From: Cercospora beticola
Lineage: Eukaryota; Ascomycota; Dothideomycetes; Mycosphaerellales; Mycosphaerellaceae
DNA length: 64,000 nucleotides
Assembly: GCF_033473495.1 (NCBI RefSeq)
Contig: NC_088937.1
Location: 434,001 to 498,000, forward strand
Reading direction: 5' to 3'
The translations under genes and the position numbers were made by a program. Of the stretch, positions 43,912-54,866 are shown piece by piece (the first letter of the stretch is position 1; each line of letters starts with the position of its first letter). Under the pieces are notes generated by a model. It saw only the letters and a program-made list of their open reading frames with translations, did no database searches and was not told the DNA's origin.

Positions 43912-45439
43912 TCATGTCGGCGGCCCCTCAGCACCCTTTTCTGCCTTCGCCTCATCAGCTTGCCCACTAGAAATCTTCAGCTTCTCGACATCCACGGCCA
44001 AGGGATCCGTCTCCTGCGTAGCCTCCTTGGGCCCCTCGTACCCAGGTGGCGGCAAAGCCCACTCTGGCAAATCCGTCTCATAACTCCATCTCCCCTCTGC
44101 ACAATTGTACTTTCGGGCGTGTAAATAAATTCCCAGTTCATGCGCACCAGGATCGCTGTACAATGGAGTCTGACAGACATCGCACAGCTCACCAGTCATC
44201 TTCTCCGCCTTCTTCCGGTTGTACTCGTCGACCATTTCATCGTGATACGCAACCGCCTCTGCGACTTCAGACTTCCCCATACGGGAGAGCCGAGAAATAA
44301 TATCTTCATCGTCGTCGCCCGTGCTGGAGGCTTTCCCGAGATCTTGACCAAACACTCTTTGATTACTGTAGATGGGGTCGTTGGTGATGGGATGTCCGAG
44401 GAATTGAAGATGTACGCGCAGTTGATGCGTTCTTCCAGTCAATGGCCGAGCGCGAACAATGCTGTATCCCTCCTTCACATTGCCATTCGCATCCAGTCCA
44501 GGTTCTCGAGGAGGGTAGTACGCGAGTCGTTTGAACACAGTCCTGGCTTCTTTGCCATTCGCGCGCACTCGATTCAGTCCGAGTTTCGGGGAGATCTGTA
44601 GGATTGGTTGCTCGCACACGACGTCTCCTTCTGGAAACTTTCCTTTTACTCTCGCGACATACTCTTTCTTTATCGTCCTTCCCATGAGCTGATCTGTAAT
44701 GTCCACCGCGGCCTTCTTGTGTTTAGCAATAAACATCACTCCACTCGTGAGACGATCCAACCTGTTGCAAGGCAATGGATCGAATCCATGCCCCCGCTCA
44801 GCCCGCATGATTTCCACAACGGAGTTGTAGTTATACCTTCCAGCAGGATGCACAGGTACTCCAGCCGGCTTATTGATAATAATGACATTCTCATCCTCAT
44901 GCACGACACCAATAGGCTGCGCTGTCACAGGCGGCTCATGTCGATGCATGGTATGGCTGATGACATCGCCGTTCTTGACAGTTGTGTCAATCGAAGGTAC
45001 GGTCTTACCATTGATCTGCACTGCGCCGTTCTCAATCGCACTTTTCTGCGACGATGGTCAGAACATGTCTACAATCCCTCTCTTGCGCGCAGTTCTTTTA
45101 CGTTGTGCCTACACGTACATAGTATTCAACTGGTCTGTCACGAAACTCGTCTGTGAAGATATCCAGCAAACCTCTCCCGCGCCAACGCTCTTTACAGAAG
45201 GTATTGTAGGTGAAATGATAGGGCGCGACGCGTCGGAGGTTGTCTTCGAGATAGTACGGTCGAGGCCATGGATCGCAAGGCGTGACGGCGACTTTAGGAG
45301 GAGGTTCGAGAATTTCTGGCTCTTCGTGCGGCTCTTGCACGGCCACGACGGCCATGTTCGCGGCTGGGACACGACCTTTTCGGATCAGATACTCGAGCAC
45401 TCGCGGAGATGGGCGAAACAATGCGGCGGAGGCTCTCAT
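43912..45439 (-). CDS. RluA-family pseudouridine synthase (PUS9/RIB2-like)
   Basis: Two exons (45439-45119 and 45045-43912) across a 73-bp intron with a GTACGT donor give 484 residues. The enzyme converts uridine to pseudouridine in RNA, probably tRNA U32 by analogy with yeast Pus8/Pus9. The active-site motif is N-R-L-D-R-L-T-S-G with catalytic Asp204; the usual His before Arg is Asn here, as in other fungal members. An S4-like part precedes it (N-G-x-V-Q-I-N-G-K), followed by N-K-P-A-G-V-P-V-H-P. The later R-P-L-T-G-R-T-H-Q-L-R-V-H is the second hallmark. A C-terminal extension holds two close cysteines (C-D-V-C) and a third in Y-N-C-A-E-G-R-W, possibly binding metal. The start is uncertain: ATG 45439 gives an N-terminus that could be a mitochondrial presequence, while ATG 45355 gives a shorter form. 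The frame is open further upstream to 45727. Confidence 0.88.
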
Positions 45440-45945
45440 GTGGTGGTGACGGGTTGGTAAGAGAAGTGCACAGTCATGCATCGGACTTTCCACATGCATA
45501 ACTTTAAGCTTTGAGCTCGGACCGCCCGAGTTCATGCCAGTGTCTGAGTCTTTCCCCTCTCTGGTCTTCTTCATCACCACCTTGCGGATGCTCATTGACT
45601 GTGACAGCGGCGACGATATTGATAAATAATACTGGCAGCATGACTGAATCTTTGGAGAGCCGCGGCGGCCTCGCGCATCGCACACGATGCAGCATACAGT
45701 ACACCAAGACGTCAAGAGCCCGGTCACCTTGATATGATCGCATGTTCTATGAGTCGAGGTGGCATCGCGAAAAGATCGCTATGCTGTATTTCGCAGCTAC
45801 CGCTGCTTTAAGAATACCCAAGAACATGCTGGAGGCACATACGCACTGAAGCAACGACTATCAGCTCCGAAACGGAGAAGCACTATTCGCGAGCAACACC
45901 GCCACAAGGTCATTCCAGCTTCTCTTTCCAAAGCAGCTAAAGTAC
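45440..45945. other. Intergenic region between pseudouridine synthase and secreted-protein genes
   Basis: About 500 bp. It holds one copy of a dispersed repeat (45483-45552, listed separately) and the promoter of the synthase gene. The minus-strand frame of the synthase is open across much of it, so part could be coding if an upstream start is used. Confidence 0.4.
45483..45552 (+). repeat. Dispersed short repeat, copy 1
   Basis: A segment centred on CACATGCATAA and TTAAGCTT-x-GAGCTCGGACC, then CATGCCA and GAGTCTT or AAGTCTT, recurs at 50082-50151 in the same orientation. The core of 33 bp matches at 30 positions; the flanks match less well, with many C/T and G/A differences. It lies upstream of the pseudouridine synthase start on the opposite strand. 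Confidence 0.6.
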
Positions 45946-46644
45946 TCATACCACGGCCATGAGTCCTGCAACGATCGCACCTCCAACAAGCGCTGCGATG
46001 TCGGTCTGTCCCACTCTTGCACCGGCACCTCGCTCAGCTGCGACCAGACACTCCGTGCTATTATCGGATGCCACTCGCTCGACTTTTAGACTCTTCACAT
46101 TGTACGGTAACTCGTCACAGTGGGCTGTTCCATCATCTTCACCGCACCCACCCCATGAAAACCATGGCTCTGCCGCGTCCTCTTCGCATCGGTCTCCGGC
46201 GAAAGCCTTCAGTCTGAACTCCTTGGTAGCAGTGCTTTCGAGATTCCGGAAGTTGACTTCGATATGGGTATAGTTGGCCTCCGGAGAATAAATGTTGAGG
46301 CCGTCTGCTTGCAAGGCTGACTGGCAGGACGAATTTAAGGGCCAGCAAGAGCTGGTGATGCCCTCAAACTCGGTGATGGTGTCGTTAGGGTAAGAACTCG
46401 GCGAGAATGTCTCAGCGACATTGAAGCAAGTTCCCGATGTGACCTTGTTAGAGATTCGCATGACGATACTCTTAGGAATGACATCGTCATAGTATCTTCC
46501 GCATTCGATACTGGAGTTGACCGCGGATTGTTGGGCCAAAACAACATCGGCCAGGAGCTGTCGATCCTCGGACTGGGCAGCGCAAATTGTTGCCAGCAGA
46601 ACCACACAAGAAGCAGTCTTGAGGGAAGGCATCGGAACTGTCAT
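45946..46644 (-). CDS. Small secreted, probably GPI-anchored cysteine-containing protein
   Basis: A single-exon gene of 232 residues. A signal peptide at about residues 1-22 is followed by a mature part with eight cysteines and several N-x-S/T glycosylation sites. The C-terminal 20 residues are hydrophobic (A-A-L-V-G-G-A-I-V-A-G-L-M-A-V-V) with small residues before them. This is the usual layout of a GPI-anchor signal. Aromatic and cysteine motifs such as S-C-W-P-L-N-S-S-C and W-F-S-W-G-G-C-G-E-D-D-G-T-A-H-C suggest a compact disulfide-stabilised fold. No known domain is recognised; it could be a cell-wall protein or an effector-like surface protein. A second ATG four codons downstream gives the same signal peptide. 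It has no obvious partner nearby. Confidence 0.75.
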   Translation of the reverse strand: MTVPMPSLKTASCVVLLATICAAQSEDRQLLADVVLAQQSAVNSSIECGRYYDDVIPKSIVMRISNKVTSGTCFNVAETFSPSSYPNDTITEFEGITSSCWPLNSSCQSALQADGLNIYSPEANYTHIEVNFRNLESTATKEFRLKAFAGDRCEEDAAEPWFSWGGCGEDDGTAHCDELPYNVKSLKVERVASDNSTECLVAAERGAGARVGQTDIAALVGGAIVAGLMAVV

Positions 46645-48028
46645 TTGTGAGTCGCTGTGTTTTGCTGTATCCTGCTGCTGTATAAAGGATTCGGTTGGAT
46701 GCTTTGCTGATACGAAAGCAAGCGAAGAAAACGAGAAGTGCTGCGCATGGGAGCACGCTCTAATAACACATCATAGTGTTCTGTCGAGCACCACCCAATA
46801 CGCTTCAGTGGGGGCGGCACAGCACTTCCTACCAAGACATAGCGCACGAAGGCCAAGGATCTCCAACCTCTACCAAGAAACTCTATGATATATTGTGCGA
46901 CGGAAGGATGCTACGTGCTGTCACCTGCTGATTTTATGATGTTTTGTTTTGCACAAGCATGGGTGGTCGCACTGGAAAGACTGGTGGGACATCCGACAAT
47001 TAGACGCAAAAACAAGACATACACATTCGTTCATTCGGACCGCGTTGCGAAACATTAGCGATGAATTGAGATACCGGAGCAACTCAATCAACCCCAAGAA
47101 AAACGCGCAAAGCATCAACACGTCACGCAAGACCTCAGCCAAATACAATCTTCTGCTTCCATCAGCGCCTGCACTGCGCTGCACTGGGTCCAACTCACCC
47201 TGCGTGCCATAGATTCATTTCGCAGCTCTCTGTGTGGAACATCAGTGGCTCGGTTCTGGAGCACCTTCAAAAACGACCACATACGAGTTCCTTCAACCAA
47301 CTCGCCTCCCCCATGAAAGTCTCAGTCGTTCCGCAGAAGAATGAAAGATTATCAAGGGGAGCCGCAACCTGCGGGACAAGCGCGCCTCACTTATATGTCA
47401 AGTTCAGGTCCTGCTTGACTTTCTCCTTTCGACTTCCTGCTCACATATACTTCAACGTCGCCAATGGATCTTACTTTGGCCAGTTATACACACTCCACGG
47501 CCGCCTTCCGGACACTTATCGCAACATTGAAATGCTGAAGTGAGGACTGAAAATCCCGCTCATACTTGTATGATTGACACATACATGACTGGCACTAGCC
47601 CTTCGGGCTCAGTGGCCGACGATCACGAAGCCGCTTCTACATCGTAGTTGACATGAAGACACGATCTTGCGCGGTTGATGAGAAAATCGAAGCGGCAGCT
47701 ATCAGAACCTGCGATGGCCTCTCCTCTCGGCTGATGAAGGTACAGCAGATAAGATCTTCGCGTTACACCACATACGGCTATCCACGCCACCATGAAGGTT
47801 CTCCCAATGGCCTCGCTCGTCGTGCAATCTTCCCCGCTCTTCCTGCACCACGGCCCCTAAAGGATTGGCAGACTGCGGCCTTCGTGGCCAAGAGTTTCTG
47901 GATGAATCACATGTTCCATATGCTAGCCTTGCTCAACACCTGTGCTCAACACCGTCCATACAGTATAAGACTACACGCTGCTACTTGGAACAACTGGTTA
48001 TATCAACGATCCTCTCCAAGCTGGTGAC
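46645..48028. other. Intergenic region, possible upstream coding for the CorA-like gene
   Basis: About 1.4 kb. Most of it shows no gene. Between about 47865 and 48010, one plus frame reads like protein (F-L-D-E-S-H-V-P-Y-A-S-L-A-Q-H-L-C and K-T-T-R-C-Y-L-E-Q). It then continues in a shifted frame into G-Y-I-N-D-P-L-Q-A-G-D and the CorA-like gene. See the finding on a possible frameshift. Confidence 0.35.
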
Positions 48029-49869
48029 ATGGCCGCTGACCTTGAGCAAGGTGGTATCCATCTACATCAGCTCAGCTCAGACATCTCGCCAAACCGTGAT
48101 GGAGAGGACCGAACCGCAATTGACAACCTTTGCAAAGTCGATGAGTCTCGTCTCAACTCGGAAGAATTGCAGAGATTGCACACTTGGGAAGATGCTATAC
48201 AGCCACACACGAACGAGTTTGGTGATACCAATTATATCGGAGACGTCTACAATGAGATCAATGAACTGATTGCAGCGGAATGGCATCTCGAGCGGTACGC
48301 ATCTCCGCCCTCTCGCAGAAGTCTACTGAATTTGATAGCCCCGGTGACTACCTACGATTCGTCAAGAGTGTGTCTCAGACGGATGTTGAACTGAAATACC
48401 TCGCCCACTGGATGGAGGTATCAACCAGCCCATTGAAATGGAGATTTCTCCGGCAATTACCTGCTAGTCGCGAAGAACGAGCTCGCAGGGTGAGAGCTTG
48501 CATCCTAGATTACAGCGCCCAAATTCTGATGCGTACTGAGCATTGCGAAAGTGCAAATGTGTTGAGAGACACAATCAGCACCGTCCCTCCTGATTGCAAA
48601 CTGCGGATCATCATAGCGGAAGACCTGTCGCGGGATTTGATTGAAGCGCTGGGCATACCCCTGGATCTGGATCCTCGATTTTTCCGGGAGTATATTGGCG
48701 ATTCTACGTTCTTTCACTCCACAGATCCTTGGATATCGCATCTGATTCCGCTGTCAAAGGTCGCCAGGCAGTCACACATGACGTTCTCTTTCTTACGTGC
48801 TCGCTATTACGCGAGCGAACTCATATTCCAGGAAGCATACAGGCAATGTGGGAAGTTCAACGTCTTGCGACGACTGGACAGTGATCGCAGCCGCATCAAA
48901 CTACAGCAACTCAACCCTTCCAGAACCAAGAACACAAGTGTGGCACTGGCTCGGTCGAAGTTTGCAGTCTGGTTCAGAAAAGAAAACGATCTGTCGCCAG
49001 TCATTGCACTTCTACTTTGCGATCCTACAACAGAGTCAGGCAAGCCTCTCTGGATGGGAACCAATACTGCTCAAGATGTGCTAAGACCGTCAAACTGGGT
49101 CGACGAGGCTCAGCAAGTTGGACGAACATCACTGTTCGACCAAGTCACGCAGGCTTATGGATCGCTCGCGCCGTCTGACATAGAGCACATCTTGGAAAGA
49201 GCACGGAATGTTGCACAGCCTGCTTTGAAGATCATGATCAAGGAATGGCTTTTGATCGTGCGACACATGAGGTCTCAAGTGGCGATTATGCAGTGGGAGC
49301 TTGATAAGCCGGAATTTGGATCAGATTACCATGGAATGCTCTCCGCCGCAGAGAGCACATCTCCTTGGCGAAAAAATCTCAGTCACTATAAGAATTGGGT
49401 GCAAGACGTTCTGGATTATGTCTCAGTGATCGCTGCGAACGACAAGCAGACCTACGCACACCCAACCGACAGCGCTTCTGATGTGAGAAACGCGCATATC
49501 GATGGCCTTGAAGCTTTGATACCAGACCTGGAACGTATCATCAGACGACTGGACGAAATCGCGGAACTTATTGAACGAGTTTCTGTCATGGCGTCTTCGG
49601 CAATGTCGCGGGGAGAAGCCCGACAGAACAGGAGGGCTTTACTGCAAAACCGAAGCCTTGGCTGGCTATCGGTTCTAGCAACGATATTTTTGCCTCTGAA
49701 CTTCGCCACGAGTTTTCTGAGCATGTCCTCGGACTTCAGCGCATCGCAAAATACTGTATGGCTCTTTTTCGCGATCGGGATACCTTTGACGGTTATAGTG
49801 GTTTCTTTCATTGGCTGTATGCGATTTTACAGAATGGTAAACGATGTCAAAATCTATTATCAGACATGA
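48029..49869 (+). CDS. CorA-like membrane protein (fungal divergent Mg2+ transporter family)
   Basis: Two exons (48029-48294 and 48339-49869) across a 44-bp intron give 598 residues. The join brings H-L-E-R directly to P-G-D-Y-L-R-F-V-K and keeps frame; without it the second exon would start at an internal ATG (48280). A long soluble N-terminal domain of about 480 residues ends in a helical region. Two C-terminal membrane segments follow. The first is W-L-S-V-L-A-T-I-F-L-P-L-N-F-A-T-S-F-L-S-M and the second runs W-L-F-F-A-I-G-I-P-L-T-V-I-V. In CorA channels the first segment is followed by G-M-N, which forms the selectivity filter. Here the position reads S-M-S, so Mg2+ transport is doubtful. 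Many fungal genomes hold such divergent members of unknown role. The N-terminus is uncertain because of a possible upstream frameshift. Confidence 0.75.
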
Positions 49870-50264
49870 AATGCCAGCTGCAATCACCCTTTCTCGAATG
49901 TCAGGGCACTAATGTGTCGATCAAATCTGGAGTACAAAATCTATGTCGATGTTAGACCAAAATCGTGCTGCCTGGAAGTTATTTCTTCCTGGAGTACATT
50001 ACCTGTTGCATAAGCTATAGTTCAGTTCACAATCGATGTAGTGTCTGACAGGTCATAAAGATTGGTGAGGGAAGGAGAACGTGGACTCTCACATGCATAA
50101 TCTTAAGCTTAGAGCTCGGACCATATAGATCCATGCCAATATTCAAGTCTTGGGCAACTTGCTTCTTTCATGCCTCCACCTCTTCACTTTCCACAACCCA
50201 CAAATGTCACACCAAACCAAGATCCCACATCATCAATATCAAAATCACAAGCCACTCATACAAA
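49870..50264. other. Intergenic region with dispersed repeat copy 2
   Basis: About 395 bp between the CorA-like stop and the acetyltransferase start. It holds a repeat copy at 50082-50151 and presumably the acetyltransferase promoter. Confidence 0.45.
50082..50151 (+). repeat. Dispersed short repeat, copy 2
   Basis: The counterpart of 45483-45552 in the same orientation, 113 bp upstream of the acetyltransferase ATG. See copy 1 for the match. Confidence 0.6.
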
Positions 50265-51055
50265 ATGCCCATCGAAATCACCCAACTCACAGACGAAGAC
50301 ATTCCCTCCGCAGTAGAATGCATCCAAGAAGCCTTCAAAGACGACCCATACAATAACTGGGCAAGCAACTCCTCCCCCCCATACCCCTCCCTCCCCATAA
50401 CCTCTTCCCACCCCAACACTAACACAAAATTCAGGTCTTCCATCCCCTCTCCTCCTTCTCCAAAACCCGAAACACCCACTCCCTAACCCTCCGCTGCAAA
50501 TGGGGTCAAAAACACGCCCTCTTCCACGTAGCAAAAGAAACATCCCCCACCTCCCCCTCCTCCTCGCCTCCAAAAGTCCTCGGCGTAGCCTGCTGGCTCC
50601 CACCCAAACCCCTCAACTCCCCACAAACCTGGTCATCCTATTTCGGAGATTGGTGGCTCTGGTTCGAACAAGTAAAAATGAACCTCCTCCTCCACCCCCT
50701 CACCTACCTCACCACCTCTCGCACTCGATACTACATCTGGAAACGCGCCCAAGCATCCGCCCAGCAAACCCTCTGGACCGACCCTTCTGGGTACTACTTC
50801 TGCAACATCGTAACAGTGCTTCCCTCCGCTCAAGGCCAAGGAATAGGCAAAAAATTATTCAAACACGTAACCGACCAAGCCGATAACGAAGGAAAGCGAT
50901 GTTACTTGGAATCAAGTCGCGCAGAACCAAATTTGAAAATATACGAGAAAATGGGATTCGAGTTGAAGAAAGAAATGGTGTGTGATGACGATGGGGATGC
51001 GATTACGTTGTATTGTATGATGAGGGAGCCGCAGAAGATGCAAGAGAGTTCATGA
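50265..51055 (+). CDS. GNAT-family N-acetyltransferase
   Basis: Two exons (50265-50360 and 50435-51055) give 238 residues. The intron is of the rare GC-AG type: it begins GCAAGC after a TGG codon and ends TTCAG with an ideal CACTAAC branch site 15 nt earlier. No GT donor fits. The join gives D-P-Y-N-N-W-V-F-H-P-L-S and a continuous frame to the end. GNAT enzymes transfer acetyl from acetyl-CoA to an amine. The acetyl-CoA pyrophosphate loop is seen as Q-G-Q-G-I-G (residues 165-170), after V-T-V-L-P-S. The domain ends with Y-E-K-M-G-F-E-L. Fungal proteins with this S-L-T-L-R-C-K-W-G segment and V-L-G-V-A-C-W-L-P-P are soluble and mostly uncharacterised. No signal peptide. Substrate unknown. Confidence 0.85.
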
Positions 51056-51243
51056 GAGTCGTGAATTTCTTTGGTCATTTCTTCTTTCTCATTTTGCTGG
51101 AGCTATGCTAATGGATGCTGTTCCATGCTTCATATGATTCCGGTCGTCATGCCTATTCCTCAATTTCTCAGAGTACCATCATTTCATTCCAAAAGTTCAA
51201 GGAAACACGCTATTTTGGTTGATCCGTCGTGCACTCAGAACGT

Positions 51244-53349
51244 CTAGTACCGAGGTGGTCCTGGTGGTGGGCTGTATGCATTGTCAGTAAGCTCTTCGCG
51301 AAAGGGGCCTGGAAATACTCACGCGCCATACTGCTGCTGTCCTGGGTATCCCTGTGGAGGTCTCTGTTGCTGCTGTCCGTACTGCTGCTGTCCCGGCGGT
51401 GGAGCACCGTACTGGTTTGGCGGTGGCGCGCCATACTGGTTCGGCGGCGGCGCACCGTACTGTTGTGGCGGAGGGGCACCGTATTGTTGCTGTCCGTACT
51501 GTCCTGGTGGTGGAACACCTGCGCCTGGTGCCATATGTGACTTCTCGTCCTTGGTGTCATAGCTTGGGTCGATTGCACCAAGGATGAGCTTGATCATCCA
51601 AAGATCGGGTGTCAAGTCAACTGGTGGGACTGCTCGTGCCATCTCCGCAGACTCATTCTCGTAGTTGGATGTGCAATCAACTTCTCTTCCGACCATTGGG
51701 TCGTTATCGAGCTTGGCCAAGAACTCAGTCGCCTTTTGATCGTTTCCGACTTGAGCGAACTGGAATGCCACAGCACCGGGACCGTATTGCGATCGCTGAG
51801 CGGCTTGGACAGCATACTGTACTGTCTCGATCAAAGTGTTCTGATTTTCGCCAGCTGGCTGGCCATCGGTGATACTAATGATGAGAAGTGGCTTCTGCAT
51901 CTGTCCGCTGTTCAACTTCTGGATGAGAATTGGATCAATGACCTTCTTGCGCAGCTCGGTTCCGAATGGAGTGAGACCCTTGTAGCGCTTTTGCGCAAGG
52001 ATCTGCTCGACCTGCTGTTCGCTTTGAATGTGCGACACGTTCTGCATCGGCAAGTCCTCGTTCATGAAGCGGAGATCGATTCCGTCATCATCGAACAGTG
52101 TCGCGGCGAAGCAGGCTCGCTGCAGAATAAGCTGCAGATCCTTGATTCGCTCGCCGTTCTCCTCGAAGGACATCGAACCAGAGTCATCGACGTAGACTAC
52201 GACATCGTAGAGCGCAAGTCGGACAATATCATTTGCAATCTCTTTCTGAATGCGCCACGCTTGGCAAAGACGATCAACGCACTGCGCCGCGCGAGCAGCA
52301 ATTTGTGGCAGCTTCTGCGCTCCCGGTGTTCCGGGGCCATAGAATCTGTGCAAGTTCTTCTCTTGAATAGCCTGTTCTAGCTGGCGCTGGTATTGTGCGA
52401 CGTCGCCGGGACCGGATTGAGGGGCGCCATACTGCTGCTGGCCTGGTGGAGGCGCACCGTACTGGCCCTGCGGAGGCTGGCCGTAGCCTTGTTGCGGTGG
52501 AGGAGGTCCGCCGGGAGGGCCACCCTGCTTCAATCACATGTTAGTCTAGCTCGAGTCGCAAATTTTCCTGGAAGCATATGAAGTAACGAACATAGCCGAA
52601 TTGCTGAGGAGGCTGCTGATAGGGTTGCTGCTGTTGATAGGGCGAATTGGGCTGCGCGGGCTGGCCATAGGGCGAGGGTGCGGCGCCTGGATATGGGCTC
52701 GCTGTCTGCCCAGGTCTACCAGGCGGAGGAGGCGGGGGCCTCGCGTATTGCCCGCCCGGAGGCGGCGCCGGCGACCCATACTGCTGCTGCTGCTGTGGAG
52801 GGTAGGGCTGCTGGCCATAGGGTTGCTGTTGCTGCTGCCCGTACGGTTGTTGAGGTTGTTGTTGGTAGCCTCCCGCCGGCTGCAGCGCACTGGGCATAGC
52901 GCCAGGCTGCAGTCCCGCGCCTCCAGCAGCGAGTCGCGACGCAAGTGGCATGTCAAGAGTGAGGGGTAGGATGGGCGATAGTGGGATGTCGAGGTAGTTT
53001 AGAGTGGAAGAAAAGAAAGACTCACAGGGCGATAAGCGGAGTATTGCTGCTGGCCTTGCGGTGGCGCCTGCCCGGGCTGTGTAATGGAGTGAGCAAAAGC
53101 AAGCTTGTGAAGCAGTGCGTCACATGGACTGCGACTTACGTATCCTCCTGGGGCAGCGCCCGAGGTGAAGTTGGACACAGCTTGTGCTCCGCCTTGAGCT
53201 GCGGCCAATTTGCTTGCCAATCCTGTGCCAACGTCAGTCATGCCATCGCGCAGTCCGTCCAACCTGACTGCTCAGCTGAACGAAGAGGATGACGACAGCG
53301 GGGCCATTGTCGGAAGAGGAAGAGGGGTACTGGCGGAACACTCACCCAT
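51244..53349 (-). CDS. von Willebrand factor A domain protein with Pro/Gln/Tyr-rich ends
   Basis: Six exons: 53349-53346, 53222-53140, 53076-53026, 52906-52592, 52524-51323 and 51271-51244. Together they give 560 residues with every join in frame. The first coding exon is only ATGG; the last holds nine codons and completes the repeat as G-A-P-P-P-G-P-P-R-Y. The N-terminus reads M-G-L-A-S-K-L-A-A-A-Q-G-G. Long tracts rich in Gln, Pro, Gly and Tyr (Q-Q-Y-G-A-P-P-P-type repeats) cover residues 30-190 and the last about 90. The vWA domain lies between, with the metal-ion adhesion site D-D-S-G-S-M (about residues 264-269) and L-I-I-S-I-T-D-G-Q-P. Intracellular vWA proteins usually scaffold complexes; low-complexity tails of this kind can drive condensates. 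Similar proteins are widespread in filamentous ascomycetes, with no firm function known to me. Confidence 0.87.
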
Positions 53350-54461
53350 GCTGGTGACTTTGTTTCGGTGGTCGCTCGCGGGTTGTGATAAATCGCGAGT
53401 GGGTGTGAAGAGGAAGAAGGAAGATGTGGTGTTGTCGCTGCAGGAGGCGAGAGTCGTGAGATCTTATGAGCTGTCGGAGCAGTGCGTGTTGGACTGAATG
53501 GAACTAAGTTAGACACGTTCAGCTGGTGGCAGGTGGATCGTGGCGCAGCTTCCTCGCCAATGCAAACGCAAATGCACATGCACCTGCAGGGCTCACGAGT
53601 GGCTGAATGCTCCTCTTCACTTGGTACTGTCATCCACGACGACATCACTGTCATCCATCCTGCTGCAATCGACGCCGGCAATCCCGAATCCTTCACTCTT
53701 TGTCCACGCAGTGATACCACTTCGTTCCGCTGCTCGACACACCCGCGTATACTTTCGGGCATGCTGACTACGAGCAGCTGCACGGATGTGGCGTCAACGT
53801 GGTCTGATGTGTCCCTCACTTGACCTCTTCTCCTCACTCTGGCCAAGCACAAAAGAGGCCGCCGGCACTTTCAGCGCTCGTTGTTCTGCACGAGTGTGAA
53901 GACCTGAGATCACAGGCGTCTCCTCCAGCAACAAAAAGCAGAATGTTGACATGCACGGCCACATTCTGCGAACCACATGCCCTGCACAAATGCCGGTGGC
54001 TTAAAGCTCCGGAGCTCTGACCGAGCATGCAGACTGACTTGAGTAGATCCTGGATGAGAAAAGAGAAGAACAAGCGAGCTCGAGAATATTAGAAGAACAT
54101 TCGCTGTCTGGACTTGCATTGAAAAGTCATGCAAATTGGCAGCGACAACTTCGAATCCTTGCGCGTCGTGGATGATGAAACGCGTCTCGATTTTGATTAT
54201 TGTAGCTTTACCTCTCGTTAAGACCTACAACCCTGCAAAGCCAATCAGACATAAGCACAACACGACACGAGAGAGAAGCACAAGCCAAGCTGACATCTAG
54301 GACAAGGATATCGTACGCGTCAACTTCGCCATGCAGCATACTTCTATACCAGAGCGATACCCTCCAAGCCCCGGAATCGCACCCATGCCCTGTGTTTAAA
54401 GCGATCGCTATTCATTTCAAACATACAAACTCCAGGCTGCGCGAAGAAACGCTCAAACAAA
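53350..54461. other. Divergent promoter region
   Basis: About 1.1 kb between the vWA gene and the DUF4267 gene, which are transcribed away from each other. Frames on both strands (such as 53238-53852 minus) overlap the vWA 5' intron and are shadows. Confidence 0.4.
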
Positions 54462-54866
54462 ATGGCCTCCTCCATCCTCCACTCTCAATCTCCAACACTC
54501 CTCAAAATTGCTGGCCTCGGAGCCTTCTTCCCACTCGCATTAGGCCTGATCGGCACATTTTCTCCATACAGCGGCTTCAAACTGTTTGGCCTGCCCGAGC
54601 CTACAACACCGCAAGCCAAAAAGCAAGGCGCGAATCTGATGATGTTCTGGGGTTCTCGCGATGTCTATATGGGACTCACTGCACTAGCAGCGTGGTATGA
54701 AGGAGCTGGGAGAGTTCTGGGTTGGTTATATCTCTGCGGGACGTTGGTGGCAATCAGCGATGGCGTGCAGAGTATTAGAGAGACAGGAGGAGGAGCGTGG
54801 AAGCACGTCATGTGGTGTCCAGTTGTAGTTGGAATCGCCGGGGGCTTATTGGGGTGGTTCGATTGA
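54462..54866 (+). CDS. DUF4267 small membrane protein
   Basis: A single-exon gene of 134 residues with four hydrophobic segments. It matches the DUF4267 layout: a short N-terminus, a first helix with G-A-F-F-P-L-A-L-G-L-I-G, and L-F-G-L-P-E-P. Then comes the conserved F-W-G-S-R-D-V-Y-M-G-L-T, a third helix ending G-T-L-V-A-I-S-D-G, and a last helix I-A-G-G-L-L-G-W. The R-D-x-x-x-G and D-G motifs are the family's most constant features. These proteins are found in fungi and bacteria, probably in the plasma or internal membranes; no activity is known. The start codon lies in a sequence rich in A, as in many fungal leaders. No intron. Confidence 0.85.
   Translation: MASSILHSQSPTLLKIAGLGAFFPLALGLIGTFSPYSGFKLFGLPEPTTPQAKKQGANLMMFWGSRDVYMGLTALAAWYEGAGRVLGWLYLCGTLVAISDGVQSIRETGGGAWKHVMWCPVVVGIAGGLLGWFD

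Noticed and set aside
48280..48338. ATG 48280 as start of the CorA-like gene
   Set aside because: The upstream frame 48029-48294 reads as protein and joins in frame across a 44-bp intron, giving a better N-terminus.
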